Assembly (NCBI RefSeq): GCF_001039355.2
Contig: NW_019774659.1
Span: 234,830 to 298,829, forward strand
Direction: 5' to 3'
Length of the DNA stretch: 64,000 bases
DNA from: Lingula anatina
Lineage: Eukaryota > Brachiopoda > Lingulata > Lingulida > Lingulidae
A program made the translations under genes and the position numbers. Below the pieces are notes generated by a model. It made no database searches and was not told where the DNA came from. It was given only the letters and a program-made list of their open reading frames with translations. Numbering within the stretch: the first letter of the stretch is position 1; each line of letters begins with the position of its first letter. Shown in pieces: positions 37,563 to 49,600 of the stretch.

Positions 37563-38266
37563 GTAAGCGGAGTGAACTCTTTAAGTTTTGAATATGGTAT
37601 TATCTTGCCGTCCGTTCGATGAAAATGTTACTTAATTTACTGTAACGCTAGGTCGCCAATAATCTCCACAGCACACTAGGCCTGCGCCATGAGGGTGGAG
37701 CAGTAAATTCGAAATATTCCGAAAGGTGGCGAAGGATAATTTTTTTTCTTTCTTTTGATGAATGAATGAAAGGTTCTTTCATAAAGATCAGAATAAGAAA
37801 TTAAGTGCATTTTTTTCTGATTTGCGACCATAATCCACTTTCAAGCTTTAACAGGATTTGTATTAAGTATTTTGAACGGAAATACTGGTAAGAAGCTCGG
37901 AGCTCGATATAGCTCGGTATATCATTACACTTTAGAAAGATTTTAAAATGTGACTAAAGTTGAATTAAGGTGTATCTATTGACAACTGTAACATTTAACT
38001 TGGAATTTAAACAGCAAAACAATACCATGATGATAGCATAACTTATTTATATCGGGGACATACCTGTTTGTGTTCCACATTAACGGTAAAAGGGCAAATG
38101 ATTTATGATATACGAATAAATAAAAAGGGAAAAGAAAAAGAAAACACCGAAAAGAAGTAACTCTATTTGATTTCGTGAAACCTACATGCTGCATATCAAC
38201 ACGCCCTGTTAAACTTTCATTTTTCTGTATTCCATGTATGACGAAAGTTCTTTTCTTTTATTGCAG

Positions 38267-38346
38267 TTCTCGATTGACAAAGAAGATGCCTTCTATACCA
38301 TACCTTGCGATCCTCCTGTTGACATTCCAGAACGCATGCGTAGACA
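38267..38346 (+). CDS. Receptor copy 1 exon 1: 5' UTR end and signal peptide
   Basis: The acceptor TTGCAG is followed by 19 non-coding bases, then ATG at 38286. It encodes MPSIPYLAILLLTFQNACVD, a typical signal peptide. The donor GTAAGT leaves phase 1. Confidence 0.85.
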
Positions 38347-41300
38347 GTAAGTCCATTTTTGCTTTCATAATAACCCCGCATATTACATTTAGTTCTTCAT
38401 TAACCCCCTTATCACGGTGGAACTGCTGGATAATTTATAGCACAGTGAGACGCGGTTCAGTGTTGATTAAGGCATACTGGGGCCGGGTGATTAATGAATG
38501 TAGCTAATTAAAGACGCCATCTCCGAGCATCAAATTCATTATTTATTATGCTTTGATTCCGTATTTCTTCCTCTATTGATTTCGGTCTTGCTGACGAAGA
38601 AATGAGTGTAATACGAAAATAAGAGTTTTTTTTTTTTACTACAAGTAGTTTTATGACTTCACCGATCTAATCTGTATGGTTGACACCGAGAAAATGTGAC
38701 ATAATCGTTATGAGCAGATACATGTATCAAACACAAATTAAATGATGATGCAAAGAGAAATGTGTTAGAGCGCCTGGCAGTTGCATTTGAATAATTCACA
38801 ACATTAAGTCTCTTTGTGTAATAACGCTCCATTATGATATTTAATCAAACAAATAAAACGAATAATATCAGTCAATCAAGATACATATTTTCTTTGATTT
38901 TGTCAGGTCAGAACGCTGGTGGAAGAGAGTTTGTCATCATGTACATGCAGAACTTTGTCGCTGAAGGTTCTCCAGTTTTTCCACTGGAACTTTTTCTGAC
39001 GACGTTGGAGTCTGACGTCACAGTGAATGTGACGACACCAATATATACCGGCGTCGGTGCTCTGAACTCGAAACACACGGTTTCTAATGGAAATATACTC
39101 AAGCTAGAATTTGACGATGATTTGAGACAAACTGGCACTTCCAAGGGTGTAAAGACAATTTTAGTTTCGGCGTCCAGTGATATCATAGCTTATGGAGTGA
39201 ACAAACTACAATATTCCACAGATGCGTTTTTGGCTCTTCCCTTAACAACGTTGGGGATCGAATATTACGCAATCTGCTACTCGCCGCCCACAACCAACTG
39301 CGAGTTTGGTATCTCCGCAACGGTAGATGGCACCACCGTCCTGATCACGTTGCCAGATGCGGTTCCAGGCCAGCCGGCAGCTAACGTCACGTACAATGGC
39401 GTCACCACATACAGTGGACAGTATTTCAGTGTCTCCCTTAACAAATACGAGACATTTCAAGCTCAAAGTTTAGGAGACCTTACTGGGGCACACATCCTCT
39501 CCAACGAACCGATAGCAGTTTTCAGTGGAAATGTGCGCACGTCAATCAGACCGCCAAATAACGTGGAAGCATCACGTGATCACCTCGTGGAACAGGTGCC
39601 CCCAGTGTTGTCTTGGGGCCGAGAGTTTGTAACGGTGCCAATTCCAGGCAGATCCGTTGGGGACGTTTTTCGCATCCTAGCAAGCAGAAACAACACACTG
39701 ATTACTGTCGATGCTTTAGGAGGCGGTCAGGTCATAAGCCTGAACGCGGGAAAATATTACGAATTTGACCTCAACGTGTATAACCACATTACATCCAACG
39801 CCCCTATTCTTGTGGTCCAGTTTGTGAAGAGCCAGCAAACACGAGCCGCCACCGAGCCGGCCGATCCATCGATGATAATCATTCCTCCTATCGAACAATT
39901 CCAGTCTGATTATAACTTTCTAACTCCGGTATCGACGCAGGCTAACACACAAAACTACGTTCTCCTCTCGATCCAAGCTTCCCAGGTCGCTGGTCTGCGA
40001 TTAGACGGTCAGCCGTTAGCGGGTGTAACGTGGAACCCCATTCCTGGTACTAGTTACGTAGGCACGTCATTTAATGTGACGACGGCGGCGCACACTTTGA
40101 CACATGTGAACGGCGTGACCTTCATGGGGTTACTGTACGGGACAGCAGATAGAGAGTCGTACGGGTTACCCATGGGGATGAGGCTGACGGATATTTCGGT
40201 AGGTTACTTATTAGGTTTGGTTACTTATTCAACAAGAAAATGGGCAAAGTCAGACAATCAGACAGGCAGACTAACAGAAAAACATGTTTGTGGAAGAGTT
40301 CCCAAGTGAAAAGAGCCCCAACAAGAAATCGGCTTTTGAGGGGCGCTGAATCTAGTGTATAGAGTCTACTTTCCAGGTTCGATTTCAAAAAGCGAACTTG
40401 GCAATTAGAAACTATTGTCATTTTTCGAAGGAAATAATAAAAGAGGTTGCAATGAAAACCCTTTGGCAAAAACTACCTTATGAACCGCTCTAAATGGGAT
40501 ATTAATATCACGTATTTGACAGAAGAATCAGGTCAAATGTGGGCTCAGTTGTTCGACCTCCTTCCCTCCCACTCATACGTGTACGTTTTAGTCAAGGTTG
40601 AAAAGGCTGAGTGATGCGACAGGTTTGAACAACATGTGTACCTTTCAATACCCTGCCTTCTTCACCGAATAAATATAAGTAGTTTAAGTAAGATTGTGTT
40701 ATAAATTCATTGTCCTAATTCACATGAGAGCTTTTATTCAACAGATTTAGCTTGCACTTGTTTGCAGTTCGTTGTTTACATATTCGCCTGTGGCCTGCTG
40801 AACTTGTTATGAGCCCTTGTCCAAGACTCTGTGTAAACCAGTAAATGAGAAGGCTAATATATATAGATGAATATATGATGATTATGAATTACTGACCGTA
40901 AAAATACAACCCTCAGGTAGAGCATATTCAAAGTTCGCCGTGCATTCTTGCTTCACATGCTCGACGCAAGTGGTTTTTGCAGTCGGGTCACTAAGTCTTA
41001 TTTGTGAGTGTATGAGACTGTGAGAGTGATAACAGATCATGCATCTGTACAGATTTACATCTGTCATTTGCAATTGACACAGAACCACCGCTGTGATTAC
41101 AATTTTTCATCAAATTTTCAGACAACTACCACTTCAACTACCACCATAGCCACGACCACTACCTGTTTCTGCCCAACAGTAGTGTGCACCACGCCCACAA
41201 CTACTACGACCACGCCCACTACGACCACGACCACTACTACGACCACGACCACTACTACAACCACGCCTACAACTACTTCGACCACACCTACTACAACGAC

Positions 41301-43002
41301 CACGCCTACAACTACTACGACTACACCGATGCCTACAGCACCACCTATAGGTTTGTATATAACGGTTTGTATGCGGATAATTTCTAATGATATTTAGTTA
41401 CTGATTTAGATTTCCACGTGTTTTGGTGTGATTTAACCTTGGATCAAGTCCACTACCTGCTGTTCTATTCATTTGTAACAAACAGTTTCAAATGATAACA
41501 GTCATTATTGTTACACACTCTTTTTTTCAGCGGATACCACCGGCAAAGAGTTCCTCATCATGTACATGGACAATGTTGTTGAGAATCCCTCGGGTTTTCC
41601 CCTCGAACTTTACGTTACCACGAGTAAACCAAACGTCTCCGTCAACGTCATAGCTCCTGGCTACCCGTTAGTAGTGTCCCTCACTGACAGCTTGACAGCA
41701 GGCACCGTGAAACAATTCAACATCCCCAAAGAGCTCCGCCAGGTGGGGACGGGATTGGAAAGAAAGGCCATTTTGGTGGAAGCCACAGATGATGTTGTCG
41801 TGTATGGAGTTAATAAAGAATTGTTTTCTAATGACGCTTTCTTGGCGTACCCGACTGATACATTAGGCACGGAGTACTTCACAGTATCATACGCCCCACC
41901 AACGACGAATTGCGAGTTTGGAATCGTTGGTGTTGTCGATGGGACTACCCTGGAAATAACATTTCCCAGTCCCAGCGGAACACCAGTGCAAGTGTCATAC
42001 GGCGGAGTAAACTATGGCAACGGAGACAAATTAACGGTGCCGTCCTTTAATCGCAGTCATACTCTTCAAATCCGCTCACAGGGTGATCTCACGGGGACCT
42101 TCATCAAAGCCACCTACCCAGTTGCAGTGTTTAGCGGAAACGTCCGCACCGCTGTTGGCGAAAGTGAGTCACGTGATCATCTCGTGGAACAGATTCCACC
42201 AATCAGATCATGGGGCACAGAATTTGTGACGGTTCCGATACCGAGGCGAACGGTCGGGGATCTATTTCGCATAATCGCTAGTGTGAATAATACAGTTGTT
42301 ACCATAAGCGGAATGCCAGATATGACAATTGACAGAGGAGAATTTGTTCAGGTGAATATTTCTTCCACGATGTATGCCTCCATGCGCGCCACTCGGCCCA
42401 TTCTGGTGATGCAGATAGTATACAGCCAATTTGATCCTGACGAACCAGCCGACCCCGCTTTGATTACAGTGCCACCTACCGACCAGTTTGCACAAGAATA
42501 CAGGTAAATATTCAAGGACTAAAATATAATATAGTTTTTCGTGAGTGAAGCACGTGGTCATAGACATTTTTGTACACGCGGCCCTAAAATGGCTGTTAAA
42601 AGCATTAAGCAAGAAAAAAGGCCTATTTAACTCATTATGTATATTTCTAAAAAAAAAAAAGTCCAAACTTAGGCCTGAATATATTTCCTTTTCTTTCAGT
42701 TTTCTGACTCCAGTCTACAGCGGCGGAGTGACCGGCGGCGACTACACGCACCTGTTTCTACTGGCCATCAGAGAGGAGGACCGTAATGGACTTTGGCTGG
42801 ACGGTCAGCCGCTGAACTCTACCCACACTGTCAACTGGAATCGCATCTCCGGGACAAATTTCGTTGGCACGTGGGTAAACGTCAGCGGTGGGGCTCACAC
42901 AGTGTACCATCCAAACGCGACTTTCATGGGTTTGTTATATGGCACTGCGGACAGAGAAACGTACGGCTTTCCCGTGGGCATGCGACTGGTTGATATTGCC
43001 AT
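38286..43002 (+). CDS. IgGFc-binding-like receptor, copy 1, cut off at a gap
   Basis: Five exons: 38267-38346 (ATG 38286, signal peptide), 38907-40198, 41122-41350, 41531-42503 and 42700 to the N at 43003. They encode the signal peptide, a first IgGFc-binding-N-like domain, a Thr/Pro stalk and most of a second domain. The stalk, membrane and tail exons found in copy 2 (51613-52276) are absent because the contig ends inside exon 5. Protein identity with copy 2 is very high in shared exons. This is probably an allele, less likely a tandem paralogue. As written it encodes no membrane anchor and should not be taken as a complete secreted isoform. Confidence 0.85.
38907..40198 (+). CDS. Receptor copy 1 exon 2: first IgGFc-binding-N-like domain
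   Basis: 1292 nt encode a whole domain of about 430 residues, with family-type motifs SRDHLVEQVPP, SWGREFVTVPIPGR, VAVFSGN-like and MGLLYGTADRESYGLPMGMR. An acceptor-side in-frame extension upstream is intron. The donor after GATATTTCG is GTAGGT, phase 0. Confidence 0.88.
41122..41350 (+). CDS. Receptor copy 1 exon 3: Thr/Pro-rich stalk
   Basis: 229 nt made almost only of ACN and CCN codons, with one Cys cluster (TCFCPTVVCT). This is mucin-like and probably heavily O-glycosylated. It leaves phase 1. Confidence 0.88.
41531..42503 (+). CDS. Receptor copy 1 exon 4: second IgGFc-binding-N-like domain, main part
   Basis: 973 nt, phase 1 to 2. It repeats the motifs of the first domain: SRDHLVEQIPPIRSWG, FVTVPIPRRTVGDLFRI. 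Confidence 0.88.
42700..43002 (+). CDS. Receptor copy 1 exon 5: end of second domain, cut by the gap
   Basis: It encodes FLTPVYSGGVTGGDYTHLF to FPVGMRLVDIA, then meets the N two bases before the donor expected from copy 2. Confidence 0.85.
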
Positions 43003-43003
43003 N
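43003..43003. other. Assembly gap (single N)
   Basis: It interrupts exon 5 of receptor copy 1. The following contig begins with about 62 bases not seen elsewhere, then enters copy 2 of the duplication. Confidence 0.9.
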
Positions 43004-43089
43004 CTATTTTGCATCATTATTTTCTGTTTTTTGTCTGTACATTTGACAGCTTTGCTGCCTTGTTTATTCATGTATCCATTCGTCAACGA

Positions 43090-45009
43090 TTAAAAACATA
43101 TTTATTCATTTTCTATTGTACATAATACTACACTCAATATAATCATGTTTTTGTATTTTCCGTCAGTTTGCGTCAAAGTGAAATATCCCCCCCTATCCCC
43201 ACGACAATGCAGACATGTTTTAATGACTTTCTATGTACAATGGTTTCGCAACTCTTAAGCTGTCATTGTCGAAAGCTTACAGGTCGTCTTTTTTATATCG
43301 TAAATGGAGACAATGGGTGTCCTGGTATTGCTTGGCAAATATCCCCAGTTAATGTATATTTGCGATTGCTATAGATGTTAAAAAGAAAAAAGTGTGCCAA
43401 ATGAAAAATCCTACATTCAGGACTTAAAAATGGGGTTGCCTCACCGAGGTCGACTTAAAGGAACTAATTCATACTTAATGTATTGAATCAATAGTCCTAG
43501 ATGAGCCTTTCTACTACTCATCCCGCTATCGAAAACAGTTCAGTTCAGGCGATTATAAAGTTATAAAACTTGGTAGCTACATAGTATTTCACACACAAAA
43601 AATTAAATCAAAGCATACCCTATTTCGATACCAAAGATCTATTAATTGAAAGATATGTATTTTGATATATACCTGTTCCTCATTTTAAAAATGATCAAAA
43701 TGGGTAATATATCCGCCCCTTTAAGAAGATCTATTTTTCCTATTGTATGTCACAATGCTCTGTTAAAAGTGCTAGTCTGGCCATTTTCCACGTTTCATCG
43801 GGTGTCAGATAATTAGGTAACCCTCGGTCCTGACATAACCACAGCCTCTGAGATCATTACGGTAATTAAGTAAGTAATATGCCAATATCACTTTCTACCT
43901 GCCAGCTAGCATGTCGTATACCTCATCAAAATGAATTATGGATTATAACCTCGATTTACCTGCTGTTCGAGCATGATTGACGGAAGAAGAGGACTAAAAG
44001 TACCCCACCTGTCTAAGCAAAATTCTTGGCGATTAAGGGTGGAAACCCCGCCCTGTGTTTGAGGTCGGACAGTGCCACCTTCTGAAAACAAACACAGCCC
44101 TTTGTTGAAATATTTTTGCTTTGTAAGTGGGAGGGGCATTCAATAAGAGGGGGCTCCCGCGTGAAGTCAACGCTTTTTTTAAACCTTTTAGCTCAACGCA
44201 CGGTTAGTTTACTTTTCATATCTTTTGTCGACTGCAGGGTTAACCGATACTTCAGGGATATTTGGAGGTACATGTAACAATGTTCCGTCTAAGGTAGGCA
44301 GATTTGTCTTTTAGGTTTGATGTTTAGTATCACGATAAAATCTCACTTTCCACTCGTAGTACTATAAATTCAAATGTAGATATGTTTCAGTGGATTTGTT
44401 ACGTCTCCACTTTCAGTATTCTTCCTTCATTTGGTGTCAAATGGTTTCATTTTACATAACTGTACTGTATGAACAATATGATTGCATTAATGCGCGAATA
44501 ATTGTAACCGGGAAATATTCCAGCAAAACGGATATTGATTCCATTTTTATTTGATACTTTTTGTTGAAGATTCATACCAGCGTTACATTTCCAATACATT
44601 TAAAAGCTGTAGACAAAAGAGTTTACTAGATCGATTTGTTGACTAACGCCGATACGGCCATTTATAAAACTAATCCTGCTTAAATATTTTGAAATCTTCT
44701 ATATTAGGGCACATCATGCTTAATACAGATGGTACAGTGTTTTGTGGAAATAAACAGATAGAAATATATTGCATCCAACTTATTACAAATACTGAAATCA
44801 TGTAAAAACACAGCTACAGCATGATGAACCTCATCCTGGCTGGACAAGTGTATAACATCAGGCTTCTCTGTTATCACATTTGAACAAAATGGCCCAGATT
44901 CATTAAGGTTGCTGCAAGAATTATTAGAAAATTTTCCTGGAGTACTGGGGTTGTAGTAGATATGCAAAAGTGATGCTATGTATTTAAAATTTTTGATGAT
45001 TGTGATTAA
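43090..45009. other. Intergenic DNA upstream of receptor gene, copy 2
   Basis: It is collinear with 35270-37050 apart from two insertions of roughly 80 and 55 bases. No gene recognised. Confidence 0.6.
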
Positions 45010-45350
45010 AGGGATAATAACTCTTCGTTTTCGCCAAAAAAGAATTTTCCTGGAGTAAACAACAATTTTCCCGTACTTACCAATGGTTAATGAATCCATT
45101 TTTACATTCTAAGTTAGTCCCTGTTTTTTTTTCTAAAAAGTTTGATTTTTTTGTTATAATCTCTTAAGACATTATAACAGAGTATAGCCATCAGTGGAGG
45201 TCATGTAGTCTAAAGACAAGCTCAGATGTCAGAATAATAGCCATAACTGCCGTTTTTCTTGTACAACAGAATATATTATATGTCTATGAGTTGTTCACAA
45301 TGTTTTTATTGTGAAATATAGATCTCATACGAAGAGTTATTATCCCTTAA
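45006..45350. mobile_element. TTAA-flanked MITE, present only in copy 2
   Basis: The 337-bp element (45010-45346) has matching ends GGGATAATAACTCTTCGT and ACGAAGAGTTATTATCCC, flanked by TTAA at 45006-45009 and 45347-45350. The empty site is visible in copy 1 as GTGATTAAAGTGTATTC near 37056. This shows insertion with TTAA duplication, piggyBac-style. It is non-coding; an older relative lies at 4663-5278. Confidence 0.92.
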
Positions 45351-45358
45351 AGGTTATT

Positions 45359-45363
<5 letters not shown>

Positions 45364-45400
<37 letters not shown>
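45364..45400. repeat. (GT)n microsatellite
   Basis: 18-19 GT units just right of the MITE. Copy 1 has only a short GAGTGAGTGTGTATGTG at the matching place. Confidence 0.95.
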
Positions 45401-45401
<1 letters not shown>

Positions 45402-46533
45402 CTATTACAAACGAGACAAAGGTGTGAGTATTCACCATTTCAAAAGAAAATAATAATAGCTTATAAATAATGTAATATTATTTGCTGAAATAGGATTAAA
45501 CTTTCCTGCAACATAACTGCACAATTCAAGCTTGGCCTTGAGTCATTTAGTTGACTACGTTATGGGCGTGTGTTGTAACACCAAGTTAAATCTTTAGTCA
45601 TTTCAGACGCGCCCCGATCTCTACTCGTGCCCTAAATTCAACGTTTTTAGTGTAGGCTTTCTAACAAAGGCAAACACAATAGAAAGTGAGCGTAAATTTG
45701 CACAATGAATAAATGTTTGCTTTCAACACTCGGGCGGCATTCAACGCGGAAAACACTGACGGATAATCGATGAGAAATCCTGTTGTTTAAACGTGCACTC
45801 ATTTGATAGCCTTCATAAACGGTTAAAACGATCAGTTTAAGGTAAGCGGAGTGAACTCTTTAAGTTTTGAATATGGCATTATCTTGCCGTCCGTTCGATG
45901 AAAATGTTACTTAATTTACTGTAACGCTAGGTCGCCAATAATCTCCACAGCACACTAGGCCTGCGCCATGAGGGTGGAGCTCTGGATGTGAAATATTCCG
46001 AAAGGTGGCGAAGGATAAACTTTTTTACTTTCTTTTGCTGAATGAATGAAAGGTCCTAAAGATCAGAATAAGAAATAAAGTGGATTTTTTTCTGATTTGC
46101 GACCATAATCCACTTTCAAGCTTTAACAGGATTTGTATTAAGTATTTTGAACGGAAATACTGGTAAGAAGCTGGGAGCTCGCTATAGGTCATTACACTTT
46201 AGAAAGATTTTAAAATGTGACTAAAGCTGAATTAAGGTGTATCTATTGACAACTGAAACATTTAACTTGGAATTTAAACAGCAAAATAATACCATGATGG
46301 TAGAAAAACTTATTTATATCGGGGAAATGCCTGTTTGTGTTCCACATTAACGGTAAAAGGGCAAATGGTGTATGATATACGAATAAATAAAAAGGGAAAA
46401 GGAAAAGAAAACACCGAAAAGAAGTAACTCTATTTGATTTCGTGAAACCTGTATGCTGCATATCAACACGACCTGTTAAACTTTCATTTTTCTGTATTCC
46501 ATGTATGATGAAAGTTCTTTTCTTTTATTGCAG

Positions 46534-46613
46534 TTCTCAACTGACAAAGAAGATGCCTTCTATACCATACCTTGCAATCCTCCTGTTGACATTCCAGAAC
46601 GCATGCGTAGACA
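46534..46613 (+). CDS. Receptor copy 2 exon 1: signal peptide
   Basis: ATG is at 46553 after 19 untranslated bases. It encodes the same peptide as copy 1. A possible upstream 5' UTR exon ends at 45841 (CAGTTTAAG/GTAAGC). Confidence 0.85.
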
Positions 46614-49600
46614 GTAAGTCCATTTTTGCTTTCATAATAACCACGCATATTACATTTAGTTCTTCATTAACCCCCTTATCAAGGTGGAACTGCTGGATAA
46701 TTTATAGCACAGTGGGACGCGGTTCAGTGTTGATTAAGGCATACTGGGGCCGGGTGATTAATGAATGTAGCTAATTAAAGACGCCATCTCCGAGCATCAA
46801 ATTCATTATTTATTATGCTCTGATTCCGTATTTCTTCCTCTATTGATTTCGGTCTTGCTGACGAAGAAATGAGTGTAATACGAAAAGGATATTTTTTTTA
46901 CTACAAGTAGTTTTATGACTTCACCGATCTAATCTGTGTGGTTGACACCGAGAAAATGTGACATAATCTTTATGAGCAGATACATGTAAAAAACACAAAT
47001 TAAATGATGATGCAAAGAGAAATGCGTTAGAGCGCCTGGCAGTTGCATTTGAATAATTCACAACATTAAGTCTCTTTGTGTAATAACGCTCCATTATGAT
47101 ATTAAATCAAACAAATAAAACGAATAATATCAGTCAATCAAGATACATATTTTCTTTGATTTTGTCAGGTCAGAACGCTGGTGGAAGAGAGTTTGTCATC
47201 ATGTACATGCAGAACTTTGTCGCTGAGGGTTCTCCCGTTTTCCCATTGGAACTTTTTCTGACGACGTTGGAGTCTGACGTCACAGTGAATGTGACGACAC
47301 CAATATATACCGGCGTCGGTGCTCTGAACTCGAAACACACGGTTTCCAATGGAAATATACTCAAGCTAGAATTTGACGATGATTTGAGACAAACTGGCAC
47401 TTCCAAAGGTGTAAAGACAATTTTAGTTTCGGCGTCCAGTGATATCATAGCTTATGGAGTGAACAAACTACAGTATTCCACAGATGCGTTTTTGGCTCTT
47501 CCCTTAACAACGTTGGGGATCGAATATTACGCAATCTGCTACTCGCCGCCCACAACCAACTGCGAGTTTGGTATCTCCGCAACGGTAGATGGCACCACCG
47601 TCCTGATCACGTTGCCAGATGCGGTTCCAGGCCAGCCGGCAGCTAATGTCACGTACAATGGCGTCACCACATACAGTGGACAGTTTTTCAGTGTCTCCCT
47701 TAACAAATACGAGACATTTCAAGCTCAAAGTTTAGGAGACCTTACTGGGGCACACATCCTCTCCAACGAACCGATAGCAGTTTTCAGTGGAAATGTGCGC
47801 ACGTCAATCAGACCGCCAGATGACGTGCAACCATCACGTGATCACCTCGTGGAACAGGTGCCCCCAGTGTTGTCTTGGGGCCGAGAGTTTGTAACGGTGC
47901 CAATTCCAGGCAGATCCGTCGGGGACGTTTTTCGCATCCTAGCAAGCAGAGACAACACACTGATTACTGTCGATGCTTTAGGAGGCGGTCAGGTCATAAG
48001 CCTGAACGCGGGAAAATATTACGAATTTGACCTCAACGTGTATAACCACATTACATCCAACGCCCCTATTCTTGTGGTCCAGTTTGTGAAGAGCCAGCAA
48101 ACACGAGCCGCCACCGAGCCGGCCGATCCATCGATGATAATCATTCCTCCTATCGAACAATTCCAGTCTGATTATAACTTTCTAACTCCGGTATCGACGC
48201 AGGCTAACACACAAAACTACGTTCTCCTCTCGATCCAAGCTTCCCAGGTCGCTGGTCTGCGATTAGACGGTCAGCCGTTAGCGGGTGTAACGTGGAACCC
48301 CATTCCTGGTACTAGTTACGTAGGCACGTCATTTAATGTGACGACGGCGGCGCACACTTTGACACATGTGAACGGCGTGACCTTCATGGGGTTACTGTAC
48401 GGGACAGCAGATAGAGAGTCGTACGGGTTACCCATGGGGATGAGGCTGACGGATATTTCGGTAGGTTACTTATTAGGTTTGGTTACTTATTCAACAAGAA
48501 AATGGGCAAAGTCAGACAATCAGACAGGCAGACTAACAGAAAAACATGTTTGTGGAAGAGTTCCCAAGTGAAAAGAGCCCCAACAAGAAATCGGCTTTTG
48601 AGGAGCGCTGAATCTAGTGTATAGAGTCTACTTTCCAGGTTCGATTTCAAAAAGCGAACTTGGCAATCAGAAACTATTGTCATTTTTCGAAGGAAATGAT
48701 AAAAGCTGAGGTTGCAATGAAAACCCTTGGCAAAAACTACCTTATGAACCGCTCTAAATGGGATATTAATATCACGTATTTGACAGAAGAATCAGGTCAA
48801 ATATGGGCTCAGTTGTTCGACCTCCTTCCCTCCCACTCATACGTTTTAGTCAAGGTTGAAAAGGCTGAGTGATGCAACAGGTTTGAACAACATGTGTACC
48901 TTTCAATACCCTGCCTTCTTCACCGAATAAATATTCTAAGTAGTTTAAGTAAGATTGTGTTATAAATTCATTGTCCTAATTCACATGAGAGCTTTTATTC
49001 AACAGATTTAGCTTGCACTTGTTTGCAGTTCGTTGTTTACATATTCGCCTGTGGCCTGCTGAACTTGTTATGAGCCCTTGTCCAAGACTCTGTGTAAACC
49101 AGTAAATGAGAAGGCTAATATATATAGATGAATATATGATGATTATGAATTACTGACCGTAAAAATACAACCCTCAGGTAGAGCATATTCAAAGTTCGCC
49201 GTGCATTCTTGCTTCACATGCTCGACGCAAGTGGTTTTTGCAGTCGGGTCACTAAATCTTATTTGTGAGTGTATGAGACTGTGAGAGTGATAACAGATCA
49301 TGCATCTGTACAGATTTACATCTGTCATTTGCAATTGACACAGAACCACCGCCGTGATTACAATTTTTCATCAAATTTTCAGACAACTACCACTTCAACT
49401 ACCACCATAGCCACGACCACTACCTGTTTCTGCCCAACAGTAGTGTGCACCACGCCCACAACTACTACGACCACGCCCACTACGACCACGACCACTACTA
49501 CGACCACGCCCACTACTACAACCACGCCTACAACAACTTCGACCACACCTACTACAACGACCACGCCTACAACTACTACGACTACACCGATGCCTACAGC

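Larger units (their letters stand above)
35252..43002. repeat. Copy 1 of the ~7.7-8.2-kb duplication (receptor gene)
   Basis: This aligns with 43066-51292 through intergenic, intron and exon DNA. Copy 2 has extra segments: about 80 bases near 44440-44520, about 55 near 44770-44825, and a MITE at 45010-45346. Confidence 0.93.

Noticed and set aside
38834-38906. In-frame ATG and leader upstream of receptor exon 2 (also 47096)
   Set aside because: It is intron sequence read through; the true start is the signal-peptide exon, which joins in phase at 38907 and 47169.
40199-40309. C-terminal extension past GATATTTCG in receptor exon 2
   Set aside because: It is read-through past a good donor; the Thr/Pro exon follows in the right phase.
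41118-41303. Minus-strand and alternate-frame open frames rich in Val or His/Tyr across the stalk exons
   Set aside because: They are shadows of the ACN-codon repeat of the Thr/Pro stalk (also at 49379-49630).
41200-41330. CRISPR-like or phage-type repeat array
   Set aside because: The repetition is coding Thr/Pro codons in an intron-split animal gene; there are no spacers.
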